NCBI RefSeq assembly: GCF_006716445.1
Contig: NZ_VFPA01000002.1
Coordinates: 620,001 to 684,000, forward strand
Direction of reading: 5' to 3'
Length of the DNA: 64,000 nucleotides
Source of the DNA: Pseudonocardia kunmingensis
Lineage (GTDB): Bacteria; Actinomycetota; Actinomycetes; Mycobacteriales; Pseudonocardiaceae
The position numbers were made by a program, and so were the translations under genes. A model generated the notes under the pieces. It saw only the letters and a program-made list of their open reading frames with translations, was not told the origin of the DNA and made no database searches. Shown here one piece after another: positions 25,538-34,216 of this stretch (position 1 is the first letter of the stretch; the number at the start of each line of letters is the position of its first letter).

Positions 25538-26328
25538 AGATCGGTGCGATCGAGATCCTCCCCGTTCTGGACGGTACGGGGCGCGAGGCCGCACACGAGG
25601 TGTTGACCAGGCCGGGTGTGCCGGATGCCTGGTCGTGCCATCCGGATGTGATCGATTCCGATGGGGTCCTGCACCTCGATCTCGGCGGGTTCCTGGTGCG
25701 CACCGGGGAACGGACGGTGCTCGTCGACGCCGGGGTCGGCACCATCGACAACGGGAAGTACGCAGGTGGCGGGTTCCTCGACTCGCTGCGAGCACACGGT
25801 GTCGCGCCCGTGGACGTCACCGATGTCGTCTTCACGCACCTGCACTTCGACCACGTCGGGTGGGCCACCAAGAAGGGCGAGGTGGTGTTCCCGAACGCGA
25901 CCTACCGCGTCCACGCCGAGGACTGGTCGCACTTCGTGGAGGCCGCCGACGCCGAGCCCGGGGCCGTCCGCAAGCTCTCGCCGTTGGAGAGCAGGCTGGA
26001 GACCTTCACCGCGGACGGAGCGCTCGCCCCTGGGGTCAGTGCCCGGCACACGCCGGGCCACACGCCCGGCTCCACCGTGTTCGTGATCTCCGACGGCGAC
26101 GAACGTGCGCTGCTGCTCGGCGACGTCGTGCACTCGGTGGTCGAGCTGGCCGAGCGGGACTGGGAGGCGGTGTTCGATGTCGACCCCGTCGCCGCGAGCG
26201 CCGTTCGCAACGCGCTGGCCGACGAGGTCGCGGACTCGACCGATGTCGTCGTCGGCGCTCATTTCCCGGGTCTGCGGTTCGGTCGCGTGGTCACCGCGTT
26301 CGGCAATCGCACGTTCCGGGCCTTGTAA
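25534..26328 (+). CDS. Metallo-beta-lactamase-fold hydrolase
   Basis: 264 aa. Dinuclear metal motif THLHFDHVGW (His102, His104, Asp106, His107), the next ligand His in RHTPGHTPGS, Asp in LLLGDVVHS and the last His in VVGAHFPG, all in the family order. Typical of lactonases and thioesterases rather than beta-lactamases. ATG overlaps the alcohol dehydrogenase stop. In an operon with CoA ligase, crotonase-type and Mo-hydroxylase genes it may open a lactone or cleave a thioester; the choice is not determined by sequence. Confidence 0.87.
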   Translation: MKIGAIEILPVLDGTGREAAHEVLTRPGVPDAWSCHPDVIDSDGVLHLDLGGFLVRTGERTVLVDAGVGTIDNGKYAGGGFLDSLRAHGVAPVDVTDVVFTHLHFDHVGWATKKGEVVFPNATYRVHAEDWSHFVEAADAEPGAVRKLSPLESRLETFTADGALAPGVSARHTPGHTPGSTVFVISDGDERALLLGDVVHSVVELAERDWEAVFDVDPVAASAVRNALADEVADSTDVVVGAHFPGLRFGRVVTAFGNRTFRAL

Positions 26329-26339
26329 GGAGAACGGAT

Positions 26340-27104
26340 ATGGATCTTCAGCTGTCGGGCACGAACGTGCTGGTCACCGGCGCGGGCCAAGGGCTCGGGC
26401 GGGCCCTGGGCCTCGGCTTCGCCCGGGAGGGCGCGAACGTCGCCTTCCACTACAACTCGTCGGCCGAGGGTGCGGAGAAGTCGGCGGTCGAGGCGGCCGA
26501 CCTCGGCGTACAGGCGATCGCCGTGGGCGGCGACCTGCGGGACGCGGCGGCCGTGGCCGAGATCGTCGAGCGCACCGAGTCCGAGCTCGGCCCGATCGGA
26601 GTGCTGGTCAACAACTCCGCGGTCACCAAGAAGCAGCGGTTCCTGGAGTCGACCCCGCAGGACTGGGCGCCCCAGATCGACGTCACGGTCACCGGGACGC
26701 TGCAGCTCACCCACGCCGTCGCCAAGCGGATGGCCGAACGCAAGACCGGCGCGATCGTGAACCTCATGGGTGACTCGGGCCGGGTGGGGGAGTCCGGCCT
26801 GCTGGTCACCGCGACAGCGCGCTCGACCACGGTCGGGCTGACCCGTTCACTGGCCAAGGAGCTCGCCCGATTCGGGATCCGCTCCAACGCGGTCTCGCTG
26901 GCCCTGGTCCGTACCGACAACTTCGACGCGCACGCCGGCACCCCCGAGGCCGAGCAGATGAAAAAGATCCTCGCCCAGTACCCGCTGCGCCGCGTCGGCC
27001 ACCCCGACGACATCACGCCCATGGTGCTGCTGCTGGCCTCTCCGCTGTCGTCGTGGACCACCGGTCAGGTCGTCTCGGTCAACGGTGGGTACGCGATGCC
27101 CTGA
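26340..27104 (+). CDS. SDR-fold protein with degenerate catalytic triad
   Basis: 254 aa. The cofactor loop VTGAGQGLGRA and NNSA (91-94) are intact, and the C-terminus TTGQVVSVNGGYAMP is normal. But where SDRs have YxxxK the protein reads T157-ATA-R161, and the Ser position about 13 residues earlier is Gly144 (NLMGDSG). So Tyr, Lys and perhaps Ser are all lost while folding and NAD(P) binding look intact. Either the chemistry is unusual (other residues, or a non-redox step) or it is a structural subunit. AAGGAG precedes ATG 26340; cotranscribed with its neighbours. Confidence 0.85.
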   Translation: MDLQLSGTNVLVTGAGQGLGRALGLGFAREGANVAFHYNSSAEGAEKSAVEAADLGVQAIAVGGDLRDAAAVAEIVERTESELGPIGVLVNNSAVTKKQRFLESTPQDWAPQIDVTVTGTLQLTHAVAKRMAERKTGAIVNLMGDSGRVGESGLLVTATARSTTVGLTRSLAKELARFGIRSNAVSLALVRTDNFDAHAGTPEAEQMKKILAQYPLRRVGHPDDITPMVLLLASPLSSWTTGQVVSVNGGYAMP

Positions 27105-27145
27105 TCCGTCTCGCCCTGATCCGTCGTCGCTCGGAGAGGAGACCC

Positions 27146-29461
27146 ATGAACGACACCGGCAGTGCTCTCGGCCGCAGTGTGCGGCGCAAGGAGGACCAGC
27201 GGCTCGTCACCGGACACGGGCATTTCGTGAGCGACGTCGAGCTCCCGCGGATGCGGCACGTCGCGTTCCTGCGCAGCGCCTATGCGCATGCCCGCATCAC
27301 GAACGTCGACACCGGGCAGGCCGTGCGGGCGGGATATCGGGTCTTCACGGGGGCCGACTTCGCGCACGTCGTGCTGCGGGCCCAGTCGGCGCTGCCTTCG
27401 TACGTGGAGACCGATCAGCCGGTGCTCGCGCACGGCAAGGTGTGCTTCGCGGGCGAGGCGGTCGCTGCGGTGATCGCGACGGACCGGTACCGGGCCGAGG
27501 ACGGCCTGGAGATGGTCGAGGTCGACTACGAGCCGTTGCCCGCCACCGTCTGCGCGTGGGAGGACCCTCGCGAGCCCGTGCACCCCGAGGCGCCGGACAA
27601 CGTGCTCCTGGAGCGGACGTTCGACGCCGGTTCGGTGGAGGACGCGTTCGCCGCGGCCGCCGTCGTCGTCGAACGGGAGCTCGTCACCAACCGCCATGCC
27701 GGCAACCCGATGGAGTGCCGCGCGGGTGTGGCCGTGTGGGACGCGGCGTCGCGAAAGCTGACGTTCTGGTCGGGCACGCAGGTGCCGCACATCGTGCGAA
27801 ACATGATCGCGGAGCTGCTGGACCTGCCCGAGGGAAACGTCCGGGTGATCGCGCCGGACGTCGGCGGTGGTTTCGGGGTGAAGGCGGTGCTCTACCCCGA
27901 GGACGTGGCGCTGTGCCTGATGGCGCGAGAGATGCCGGGTGTCCCGCTCAAGTGGGTCGAGGACCGGGCCGAGCACCTGCTCGCCGCCACCCATGCGCGG
28001 GACCACCGCTACCTCATGAGGGCCGGCTTCGCGGCGGACGGCGCGCTGCTCGCGGTGCAGGCCGACGTCACCTGCAATGTCGGCGCCTACTCCGTCTACC
28101 CGTGGACGGCGGGCATCGAGCCGCTCATGGCGGGCGGTCTGCTCTCGGGGCCCTACAAGCTTGCGAACTACCGCTGCACGGTGCGCGGGGTCGCCACGAA
28201 CACCGCGCCTTCCGGCCCCTACCGGGGCGTGGCGCGACCGGCCAGCGTCTTCGCGATGGAGGCCGTCCTCGACGACGGCGCCGCGCGGCTCGGTATCACT
28301 GCGCTGGACATCCGTCGCCGCAACGTGATCCGTCCCGAGGACATCCCGTACCGGATGCCCTCCCGGCTGGTCGACGACTCCGGCCACTACGCCGAGTGCC
28401 TCGACAAGGCTCTCGACGCGCTCGGTCACGACGAGCTGCGCGCCGAGCAGCTGCGCCGTCGCGGCACCGACGAGCCGCCCATCGGAATCGGGTTCGCGCT
28501 CTACAACGAGCTCACCGGACTCGGCCGCGCGGCCAGCGCCGGTCCCCGCATGCCGTTCCGCACCGGCCACGACGCCTGCACCGTGCGGATCAACCCGGAC
28601 GGCAGGGCCACCGTCTTCTCCGGTGTCACCTCGCAGGGCCAGGGCCTGGAGACCACGGTCGCCCAGATCGTCGCGGACGCGATCGGCATCGACTACGACG
28701 ACGTCGAGGTCCGCATCGGCGACACCGACGAGTCGCTCTGGGGCTTCGGCGCCTTCTCCTCCCGACAGGCCGTCATCGGTGGCGGCGCCGCGCACCGCAC
28801 GGCCGTGGCGGTACGGGACAAGGTGCTCGAGCTGGCCGCAGGCCTGATCGAGGCGGCGGTCGACGATTTGCGTGTCGAGGGCGGGCAGATCCGGGTCGTC
28901 GGAGACCCGACACCGCACATCTCCGTGGCAGAGGTGGCTCGGGTCGCCTACCTGGAGTCCCACCGGCTGCCCGAGGGCATCGAGCCCGGCCTCGAAGCGA
29001 CCAGGTTCTACGACCCGATCCGCGGTGCGTTCGCCGCCGGCGCCCAGGCGGCCGCGATCGAGGTCGACCGGGTCACCGGCGAGCTGCGGATCCTCAAGTA
29101 CGTGTGCGTCGAGGACGCGGGCCGGGCCATGCACCCGCAGATCGTCGACGGCCAAATCGCCGGGGCGATAGCCCAGGGCCTCGGCGGGGCGATGTACGAG
29201 CATCTGATCTACGACGAGGCGGGCAACCTGTCGACGGGCACCCTGCTCGACTATCTGATGCCGACCAGCGCCGAGATACCGGACATGGTCATCGGACACG
29301 TCGCCCGGCCCGCGGCGAACCCACTCGGCGTCCGCGGTGTCGGGGAGGGCGGCACGCTCGGCCCGAACGCCGTTCTCGCCGGGGCGATCTTCGACGCGGT
29401 GGGGGTACGGGTCGAAGCCCTCCCGATCACCCCCGCGAGCGTGTGGAAGGAGCTGCAGTGA
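27146..29461 (+). CDS. Molybdenum hydroxylase large subunit, CoxL/xanthine-dehydrogenase type
   Basis: 771 aa. Molybdopterin-binding blocks: GGGFGVKAVLYPEDV, SGPYRGVARP (residues 356-365) and the catalytic Glu734 in GVRGVGEGG. The form I CO dehydrogenase loop AYRCSFR is absent, so this is not a CO dehydrogenase; members with this loop hydroxylate aromatic or heterocyclic compounds and CoA thioesters. Start ATG 27146 with GAGAGGAG upstream. The enzyme needs the FAD (30194) and 2Fe-2S (31015) subunits encoded close by. No maturation gene (CoxD/E/F type) is in the window. Confidence 0.92.
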   Translation: MNDTGSALGRSVRRKEDQRLVTGHGHFVSDVELPRMRHVAFLRSAYAHARITNVDTGQAVRAGYRVFTGADFAHVVLRAQSALPSYVETDQPVLAHGKVCFAGEAVAAVIATDRYRAEDGLEMVEVDYEPLPATVCAWEDPREPVHPEAPDNVLLERTFDAGSVEDAFAAAAVVVERELVTNRHAGNPMECRAGVAVWDAASRKLTFWSGTQVPHIVRNMIAELLDLPEGNVRVIAPDVGGGFGVKAVLYPEDVALCLMAREMPGVPLKWVEDRAEHLLAATHARDHRYLMRAGFAADGALLAVQADVTCNVGAYSVYPWTAGIEPLMAGGLLSGPYKLANYRCTVRGVATNTAPSGPYRGVARPASVFAMEAVLDDGAARLGITALDIRRRNVIRPEDIPYRMPSRLVDDSGHYAECLDKALDALGHDELRAEQLRRRGTDEPPIGIGFALYNELTGLGRAASAGPRMPFRTGHDACTVRINPDGRATVFSGVTSQGQGLETTVAQIVADAIGIDYDDVEVRIGDTDESLWGFGAFSSRQAVIGGGAAHRTAVAVRDKVLELAAGLIEAAVDDLRVEGGQIRVVGDPTPHISVAEVARVAYLESHRLPEGIEPGLEATRFYDPIRGAFAAGAQAAAIEVDRVTGELRILKYVCVEDAGRAMHPQIVDGQIAGAIAQGLGGAMYEHLIYDEAGNLSTGTLLDYLMPTSAEIPDMVIGHVARPAANPLGVRGVGEGGTLGPNAVLAGAIFDAVGVRVEALPITPASVWKELQ

Positions 29462-30186
29462 TCGAGGTCGGCCGATTCGACCGGGTCGCGGTGATCCGCC
29501 TCGACCGGCAGGCGAAGCGCAACGCCCTGAACGTCGAGCTGTGCCACGTCCTGCGCGAGGCGGTTCAGGGCGCCGTGGACGACGGTGCGCGGAGCATCGT
29601 GCTCACCGGCAACGGCACGAGCTTCTGCTCGGGTGCCGATCTCGACGAGGTCTACACCGCGGAGTTCCGCCAGGCGCTCTACGCCATGTTGCGCACGGTC
29701 ACTGATGCGCCGGTTCCGATCGTCGCCGCGGTGAACGGCCCGGCCGTCGGCGCCGGCACCCAGCTCGCGATCGCGGCGGACCTGCGCGTCGTCGCGCCCG
29801 GAGCGTTCTTCGCCGTGCCCACCGCAAAGATCGGCCTGGCCGTGGATCCGTGGACGATCCGCCGTCTCGCGCTTCTGGCCGGCAACGGAACCGCGCGCGC
29901 CCTCCTGCTCGCGTGCGACCAGCTCGACGCCGCGGCCGCCCGCGCGTCCGGGCTGGCCGAGCGCGGGGGCGGCCTCGAGCATGCGATCGAGTGGGCCGGG
30001 GAGATGGCCGACCTCGCTCCGCTGACGGTCGCCTATTCCAAGCGGGTGCTCAACGATGCGTTCGAGCCTGCGCTCGACGACGAGCATCTCGCTGCCGCGT
30101 TCGAGGCCTGCTGGGCCAGCGAGGACTTCGCCGAGGGTAGGCGGGCCCGCTCGGAGAAGCGCGGGCCCGTGTTCCGGGGGAGGTGA
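29458..30186 (+). CDS. Crotonase-fold (enoyl-CoA hydratase/isomerase superfamily) protein lacking both catalytic Glu
   Basis: 242 aa. Oxyanion-hole signatures CSGADL (57-62) and NGPAVGAGTQLAIAADLRV (93-111) show a CoA-thioester-binding crotonase fold. The two glutamates that hydratases use are replaced: Gln102 and, in the second block PTAKIGL, Thr122. So simple hydration is unlikely; isomerase, hydrolase or decarboxylase activity of the superfamily is possible. GTG start overlaps the large Mo-hydroxylase subunit (GTGA 29458-29461) and the gene sits between large and FAD subunits, which ties its role to the product of that enzyme. Confidence 0.85.
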   Translation: MIEVGRFDRVAVIRLDRQAKRNALNVELCHVLREAVQGAVDDGARSIVLTGNGTSFCSGADLDEVYTAEFRQALYAMLRTVTDAPVPIVAAVNGPAVGAGTQLAIAADLRVVAPGAFFAVPTAKIGLAVDPWTIRRLALLAGNGTARALLLACDQLDAAAARASGLAERGGGLEHAIEWAGEMADLAPLTVAYSKRVLNDAFEPALDDEHLAAAFEACWASEDFAEGRRARSEKRGPVFRGR

Positions 30187-30193
30187 GCAGGAG

Positions 30194-31003
30194 ATGAAGT
30201 GCGCGCCGTTCGACTACGTCCGTGCGAGCAGCGTCGAGGAGGTTGTCACGACCCTCGCGGCTGCCGACGGGGAGGGCAAGATCCTCGCCGGTGGCCAGAG
30301 CCTGGTCCCGGTACTGGCGCTGCGCATGGCGCGGCCCGCGGTACTGGTCGACGTCAACCGGATCCCGGGCCTGAGCTCGATTCACCGGACCGGTGACGCT
30401 GTGGAGGTCGGAGCGCTGGTCCGGCACAGCATGCTCGCCGAGCAGACCGACCACCCGCTCCTTGCTGCAGCGGCCCGCCACATCGGGCACACCGCCATCC
30501 GGACCCGGGGTACCGCGGCCGGGAGCGTCGCCCACGCCGATCCGTCGGCCGAACTGCCCGTCGTCGCCGTCGGGACCGGTGCCACGGTGACCGTGGCCGG
30601 GCCGAACGGACGCCGGACGGTGGCGGCCGACGAGCTGTTCGTCAGTGCGATGGTCACCTCACTCCAGGAGGAGGAGATGATCACCGGGCTGCGGTTCCCG
30701 CAACCGACACGGTGGGGCTTCGCCGAGTTCGCCCGCCGGCACGGCGACTTCGCGCTCGTCACAGCTGTCGTGGCGGAGGTCGTCGGATCCCTGCGGATCA
30801 CCCTCGGTGGTGTCGCACCCGTCCCGATGCGCGCCACGCACGCCGAGAGGGTGCTGGCCGACGGCGGCAGCGCCCGGGAGGCAGCGAACGCGGCCGCCGC
30901 GGAGATCGAGCCGACCGCGGACCTGCACGGTTCCGCACCGTTCCGCCGCGCCATGGCCGCCGAGATGGTGCGTCGTGCGCTGGCCCAGGCCGAGATCCTG
31001 TGA
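30194..31003 (+). CDS. Molybdenum hydroxylase FAD-binding subunit, CoxM type
   Basis: 269 aa. FAD-binding PCMH domain with ILAGGQSLVPVLALRMARP near residue 36 and TRGTAAGSVAHADPSAELP near 115, then the CO_deh_flav C-terminal domain (GLRFPQPTRWGFAEFARRHG). It passes electrons from the 2Fe-2S clusters to the respiratory acceptor. ATG 30194 with GCAGGAG upstream, 7 bp after the crotonase-fold gene. Part of the same heterotrimer as 27146 and 31015. Confidence 0.93.
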   Translation: MKCAPFDYVRASSVEEVVTTLAAADGEGKILAGGQSLVPVLALRMARPAVLVDVNRIPGLSSIHRTGDAVEVGALVRHSMLAEQTDHPLLAAAARHIGHTAIRTRGTAAGSVAHADPSAELPVVAVGTGATVTVAGPNGRRTVAADELFVSAMVTSLQEEEMITGLRFPQPTRWGFAEFARRHGDFALVTAVVAEVVGSLRITLGGVAPVPMRATHAERVLADGGSAREAANAAAAEIEPTADLHGSAPFRRAMAAEMVRRALAQAEIL

Positions 31004-31014
31004 GGAGAAGCCAC

Positions 31015-31506
31015 ATGGACATCACCTTCAGCGTGAACGGGCACCGCGTCCGGCTCGACGTCGAACCCCGGCGCACCCTCGCCGACGCGCTGCGCGAGGA
31101 CTGCGGGCTCACCGGCACCCATCTGGGATGCGAGCACGGCGTCTGTGGGGCGTGCACGGTGCTCGTCGACGGCCAGCCGGCGCGCGCCTGCCTGATGTTC
31201 GCCGTGCAGGCCGACGGGTCGACGATCGCCACGGTGGAGGGCCTGCAGGGCGAGGACGGCGCGCTGCATCCGCTGCAGGAGGCGTTCGTTGCCCACCACG
31301 GCCTGCAATGCGGCTTCTGCACGCCCGGGATGCTCATGAGCGCCCTGCACCTGCTCGGCACCGACCCCGACGCCGACCGCGACACCATCCGCGAGGAGAT
31401 GTCGGGAAACATCTGCCGCTGCACCGGCTACCAGGGCATCGTCGACGCCATCGAGGCTGCCGCCGGGAGCCTGCGCACCTCCGCCGAGCCGGTCGCACCC
31501 TCCTGA
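31015..31506 (+). CDS. Molybdenum hydroxylase 2Fe-2S subunit, CoxS type
   Basis: 163 aa. Plant-type 2Fe-2S cluster ligands Cys39, Cys44, Cys47 and Cys59; the second, helical cluster uses Cys99, Cys102, Cys134 and Cys136 (QCGFC, CRC). All eight are present, as in CoxS. Last gene of the long plus-strand run; TGAGGAGAAG gives the ribosome site. A small GC hairpin follows, then the convergent aldehyde dehydrogenase. Confidence 0.95.
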   Translation: MDITFSVNGHRVRLDVEPRRTLADALREDCGLTGTHLGCEHGVCGACTVLVDGQPARACLMFAVQADGSTIATVEGLQGEDGALHPLQEAFVAHHGLQCGFCTPGMLMSALHLLGTDPDADRDTIREEMSGNICRCTGYQGIVDAIEAAAGSLRTSAEPVAPS

Positions 31507-31528
31507 GAGGAGCACTGGGCAGGTTCGT

Positions 31529-31546
31529 CGGCGGCACCGCCGGTGC
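31529..31546. terminator. Possible hairpin between convergent CoxS-type and aldehyde dehydrogenase genes
   Basis: CGGCGG-CA-CCGCCG with an overlapping GCACC-GCC-GGTGC alternative, in the 48-bp gap between two convergent genes. Short arms and no T-tract; weak evidence. Confidence 0.3.
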
Positions 31547-31554
31547 GCGGGACG

Positions 31555-32991
31555 TCAGCGGTGGTTGACGTACTTCACCCGCTGGAACGCCTCCAGCCCC
31601 TCGATCCCACCCTCCATCCCGAGGCCGCTGGCTCCCATTCCGCCGAACGGGGTTTCGGGCAGGGAGGCCTGCCAGCGGTTCACGGAGATGGAGCCGGCGT
31701 CCAGGGCGTCGGTGAGCCGGGTGACGGCGGCCAGGTCGTTCGACCACACGTACGCGGCGAGCCCGAACGGTAGCCGGTTGGCCGAGATGATCGCGTCGTC
31801 GAGGTGGTGGAACGGGGTGGTGGCGGCCATCGGGCCGAACGGCTCCACGTTCGCGATCATGGCGTCGTCGTCGACGCCGGCGAGGAGGGTGGGTGCCCAG
31901 AAGGAGCCGTCCCGCTCGACGCGATGGCCGCCTGCGGCGACGGTCAGGCCGCGGGAGCGGGCGTCCGCGGTGAGCTCGGCCATGGCGGAGACGCGCGCCT
32001 CGGTGGCGACCGGGCCCATCTGCACGGTGTCGTCGAACGGATCGCCCACCCGCAGCGCCGCGGCACGCTCGGCGAACCGGGCGACGAACCGCTCGTGCAG
32101 GTCGGCGTGCACGTAGAAGCGGCTGGGCGAGGTGCAGACCTGCCCGGAGTTGCGCATCGTCGCGACGACCGCCGAATCCGCCACCGCCTCGGGATCGGCG
32201 TCCGGGAGCACGAACACCGGCGCGTAGCCGCCCAGCTCCATGGTCATCTTCTTCGCCGTCGGCGCGCCCTTGCCGAGCAGGAGCGTGCCGACGGCGGTGG
32301 AGCCGGTGAACGTGGCGCCCATGATCTGCGGCGCGGCCAGTAGCCGATCGCTGACCGCGGCCGGGTCACCGAAGACCACGTTGAGCACGCCCGGGGGGAG
32401 CCCGGCATCCTCGAGCGCGGCGACGAGGTGCAGGGCGGGCGTCGGGGTCTCCTCGGCGGGTTTGAGCACGAGCGTGCAGCCCGCGCCGAGGGCACCACTG
32501 ATCTTGCGGGCCGGGGTGATGGCGGGTGCGTTCCAGGGCGCGAACCCGGCGATCGGCCCGAGCGGCTCGCGCCGGGTGCTCTGCAGCACGCCGGGCTCGC
32601 GGGACGGGATCACGCGCCCGTACGCCCGGCGGCCCTCCTCGGCGGCCCACTCGATGTGCTCCACGGCGGTGCCGATCTCGGCGCGGGCCTCGCGCAGCGG
32701 CTTGCCCAGCTCTCGCGTGATCGCGTGCGCGATCGTCTCGGCCCGTTCGCGCACCAGTCCGGCTGCGGTCCGCAGGATCTCGCCGCGGCGCACCGGTGAG
32801 GTGGCGCGCCATGCCGGGAACGCGTCGGTCGCCGCCGTGAGGGCGGCGTCGAGATCGTCGGCCGTGGCGAGTGGGAGTTCCCCGACGGCCCGGGCGGTCG
32901 CGGGGTTCTGCACGGCGACCGACCGGTTCCCCGATCCGTGGGTCCAGCGCCCCGCGATGAACAGACCGAGGTCGGGATCCGTGCCGCTCAC
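31555..32991 (-). CDS. Aldehyde dehydrogenase (succinate-semialdehyde-dehydrogenase-like)
   Basis: 478 aa. Catalytic Cys286 in RNSGQVCTSPSR, Glu in MELGGYAP, cofactor block AGFAPWNAPAITPARK, FTGSTAVG. The N-terminal start is GTG 32991, overlapping the hydrolase stop by GTGA. An extended frame further upstream is a shadow of the hydrolase gene. Last gene of a five-gene minus-strand unit with a hydrolase, SCP2-like protein, ADP-forming synthetase and acyl-CoA dehydrogenase. Substrate unknown; the neighbours suggest an aldehyde made during breakdown of an ester or acyl-CoA. Confidence 0.9.
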   Translation of the reverse strand: MSGTDPDLGLFIAGRWTHGSGNRSVAVQNPATARAVGELPLATADDLDAALTAATDAFPAWRATSPVRRGEILRTAAGLVRERAETIAHAITRELGKPLREARAEIGTAVEHIEWAAEEGRRAYGRVIPSREPGVLQSTRREPLGPIAGFAPWNAPAITPARKISGALGAGCTLVLKPAEETPTPALHLVAALEDAGLPPGVLNVVFGDPAAVSDRLLAAPQIMGATFTGSTAVGTLLLGKGAPTAKKMTMELGGYAPVFVLPDADPEAVADSAVVATMRNSGQVCTSPSRFYVHADLHERFVARFAERAAALRVGDPFDDTVQMGPVATEARVSAMAELTADARSRGLTVAAGGHRVERDGSFWAPTLLAGVDDDAMIANVEPFGPMAATTPFHHLDDAIISANRLPFGLAAYVWSNDLAAVTRLTDALDAGSISVNRWQASLPETPFGGMGASGLGMEGGIEGLEAFQRVKYVNHR

Positions 32992-33839
32992 CGGCGCTCC
33001 CCGGCCACGATCTCGTCGAGGACCGGACCGAGATGGCGGGAGAAGGCGTCGTGGTCCTCGCTCATCGGGAAGTGCCCGAGTCCGGGCATGATCACGACCT
33101 GGGCACCGGGGACGGCCTTCGCGACGGCGAGGGTGTCCTCCGGCATGCACGAGTAGTCGTACTCGCCCGTCAGCAGGTAGAGCGGGCAGCGCGTGGTGTC
33201 GATCCCGCCCAGGTCGTCGTCGTGCTGGTCCTTGTAGAAGTGCAGGTCGCCCTTGAAGACCCCGGGTCCGCCCTGGGCGTAGTGCCACAGCGTCTCGGCG
33301 CGGTCGGCGGCGGGCGCGTCCGGTCCGATCAGACCCGACATCAGGGCGGCGCACAGCTCGCCGCCGTGGACGTCGGGGCGGTGCAGGTACTCCCGCTCGT
33401 AGTACGGCGCGACCGCGGCCCCTGACTGCAACCCGATCAACGCCGCGAACCGGTCGGCATGGTCCCGGGCGAGCCGAAGCACGATTCGCCCGCCGATCGA
33501 GCACCCCATGACGACCGGGCGGTCGAGTTCGAGCGCGTCGCACACCCCGACGACCATCGCGGCGTAGTCGTCGGAGGTCAGGCGGTACTCCACGTCCCGC
33601 CAGTCGGCCGGCACCGACGACCGGCCGTGCCAGGGCATGTCGAAGGCGATCACCCGGAAACGGTCGGTGACCCCGGGGTCGTTGAGCAGGTGCCGGTACT
33701 GCCTGCTGTCGGAGCCCGCCGTGTGCAGGCACAGCAGCGGGATGCCCCGGCCGGCCTCCTCGACGTGGATCCGCTGCCGGCCACCCGGCAGGTCCATGTG
33801 CACGTAACGGCCGACGATCGGCTCGACGAACGCGGTCAC
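32988..33839 (-). CDS. Alpha/beta-hydrolase
   Basis: 283 aa. Nucleophile Ser114 in the slightly unusual elbow MGCSIGG (Cys rather than His before Ser), the oxyanion region LCLHTAGSDSRQYRHLL, FDMPWHGRSS and a C-terminal GLGHFPMSED with the catalytic His. GTG 33839 overlaps the stop of the SCP2-like gene. Related to hydrolases of the meta-cleavage and bromoperoxidase families; reaction not fixed. Coupled at both ends to its neighbours, so it works in the same pathway as the synthetase and dehydrogenase. Confidence 0.85.
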   Translation of the reverse strand: MTAFVEPIVGRYVHMDLPGGRQRIHVEEAGRGIPLLCLHTAGSDSRQYRHLLNDPGVTDRFRVIAFDMPWHGRSSVPADWRDVEYRLTSDDYAAMVVGVCDALELDRPVVMGCSIGGRIVLRLARDHADRFAALIGLQSGAAVAPYYEREYLHRPDVHGGELCAALMSGLIGPDAPAADRAETLWHYAQGGPGVFKGDLHFYKDQHDDDLGGIDTTRCPLYLLTGEYDYSCMPEDTLAVAKAVPGAQVVIMPGLGHFPMSEDHDAFSRHLGPVLDEIVAGERR

Positions 33840-34216
33840 GCGGCACCGCCTTTCCCCGCGACGGTGGGCCGCAGCTTCTCCAGCACGTCCTTGAAGTAGC
33901 GCAGGTTGGCCATGAACAGGTGCAGATCGCCCTCCACCTGCAGCACCCGGCGGCGCAGCAGGGCCATCACGTCGTGATGGCCCGGAAGGGGCCGCGGCTG
34001 CCAGAACGCCTCCCACTCCTCCCGCGGCGCCCGCAGGACCAGCCGGGTCGTCGGCATCACCAGCGGGCCGCGCCGGACCCCCACGACCCGCCCGGCCGCG
34101 ATGTCGACGTAGTGCGCGACGTCGCCGACGTCGAGCCGGACCGTGCCGGTCACGAAGCGCCCCCGGTGCACCAGCCCGGGATCGGCCGCCACCAGCTCCA
34201 CCAGCCGCTCAGGCAT
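33836..34216 (-). CDS. SCP2-like small protein
   Basis: 126 aa (MPERLVELVAADPGLVHRGR...). The pattern VRLDVGDVAHYVDIAAGRV followed by LRAPREEWEAFW and HHDVMALLRRRVLQVEGDLH resembles the sterol-carrier-protein-2 fold, where a hydrophobic pocket holds acyl chains or sterols; I hold this as a moderate match. It overlaps its upstream gene by 8 bp and the downstream hydrolase by 4 bp. Could carry or bind the lipid-like substrate of the hydrolase. Confidence 0.6.
   Translation of the reverse strand: MPERLVELVAADPGLVHRGRFVTGTVRLDVGDVAHYVDIAAGRVVGVRRGPLVMPTTRLVLRAPREEWEAFWQPRPLPGHHDVMALLRRRVLQVEGDLHLFMANLRYFKDVLEKLRPTVAGKGGAA

Noticed and set aside
27085..30186. A 1033-codon frame that spans the large Mo-hydroxylase subunit and the crotonase gene
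   Set aside because: Only its last 242 codons are real (the crotonase-fold gene). The rest is an out-of-frame shadow.
27146..31506. Carbon monoxide dehydrogenase (CoxMSL)
   Set aside because: Subunit types match, but the large-subunit loop lacks the AYRCSFR signature and the order and accessory genes differ from cox operons.
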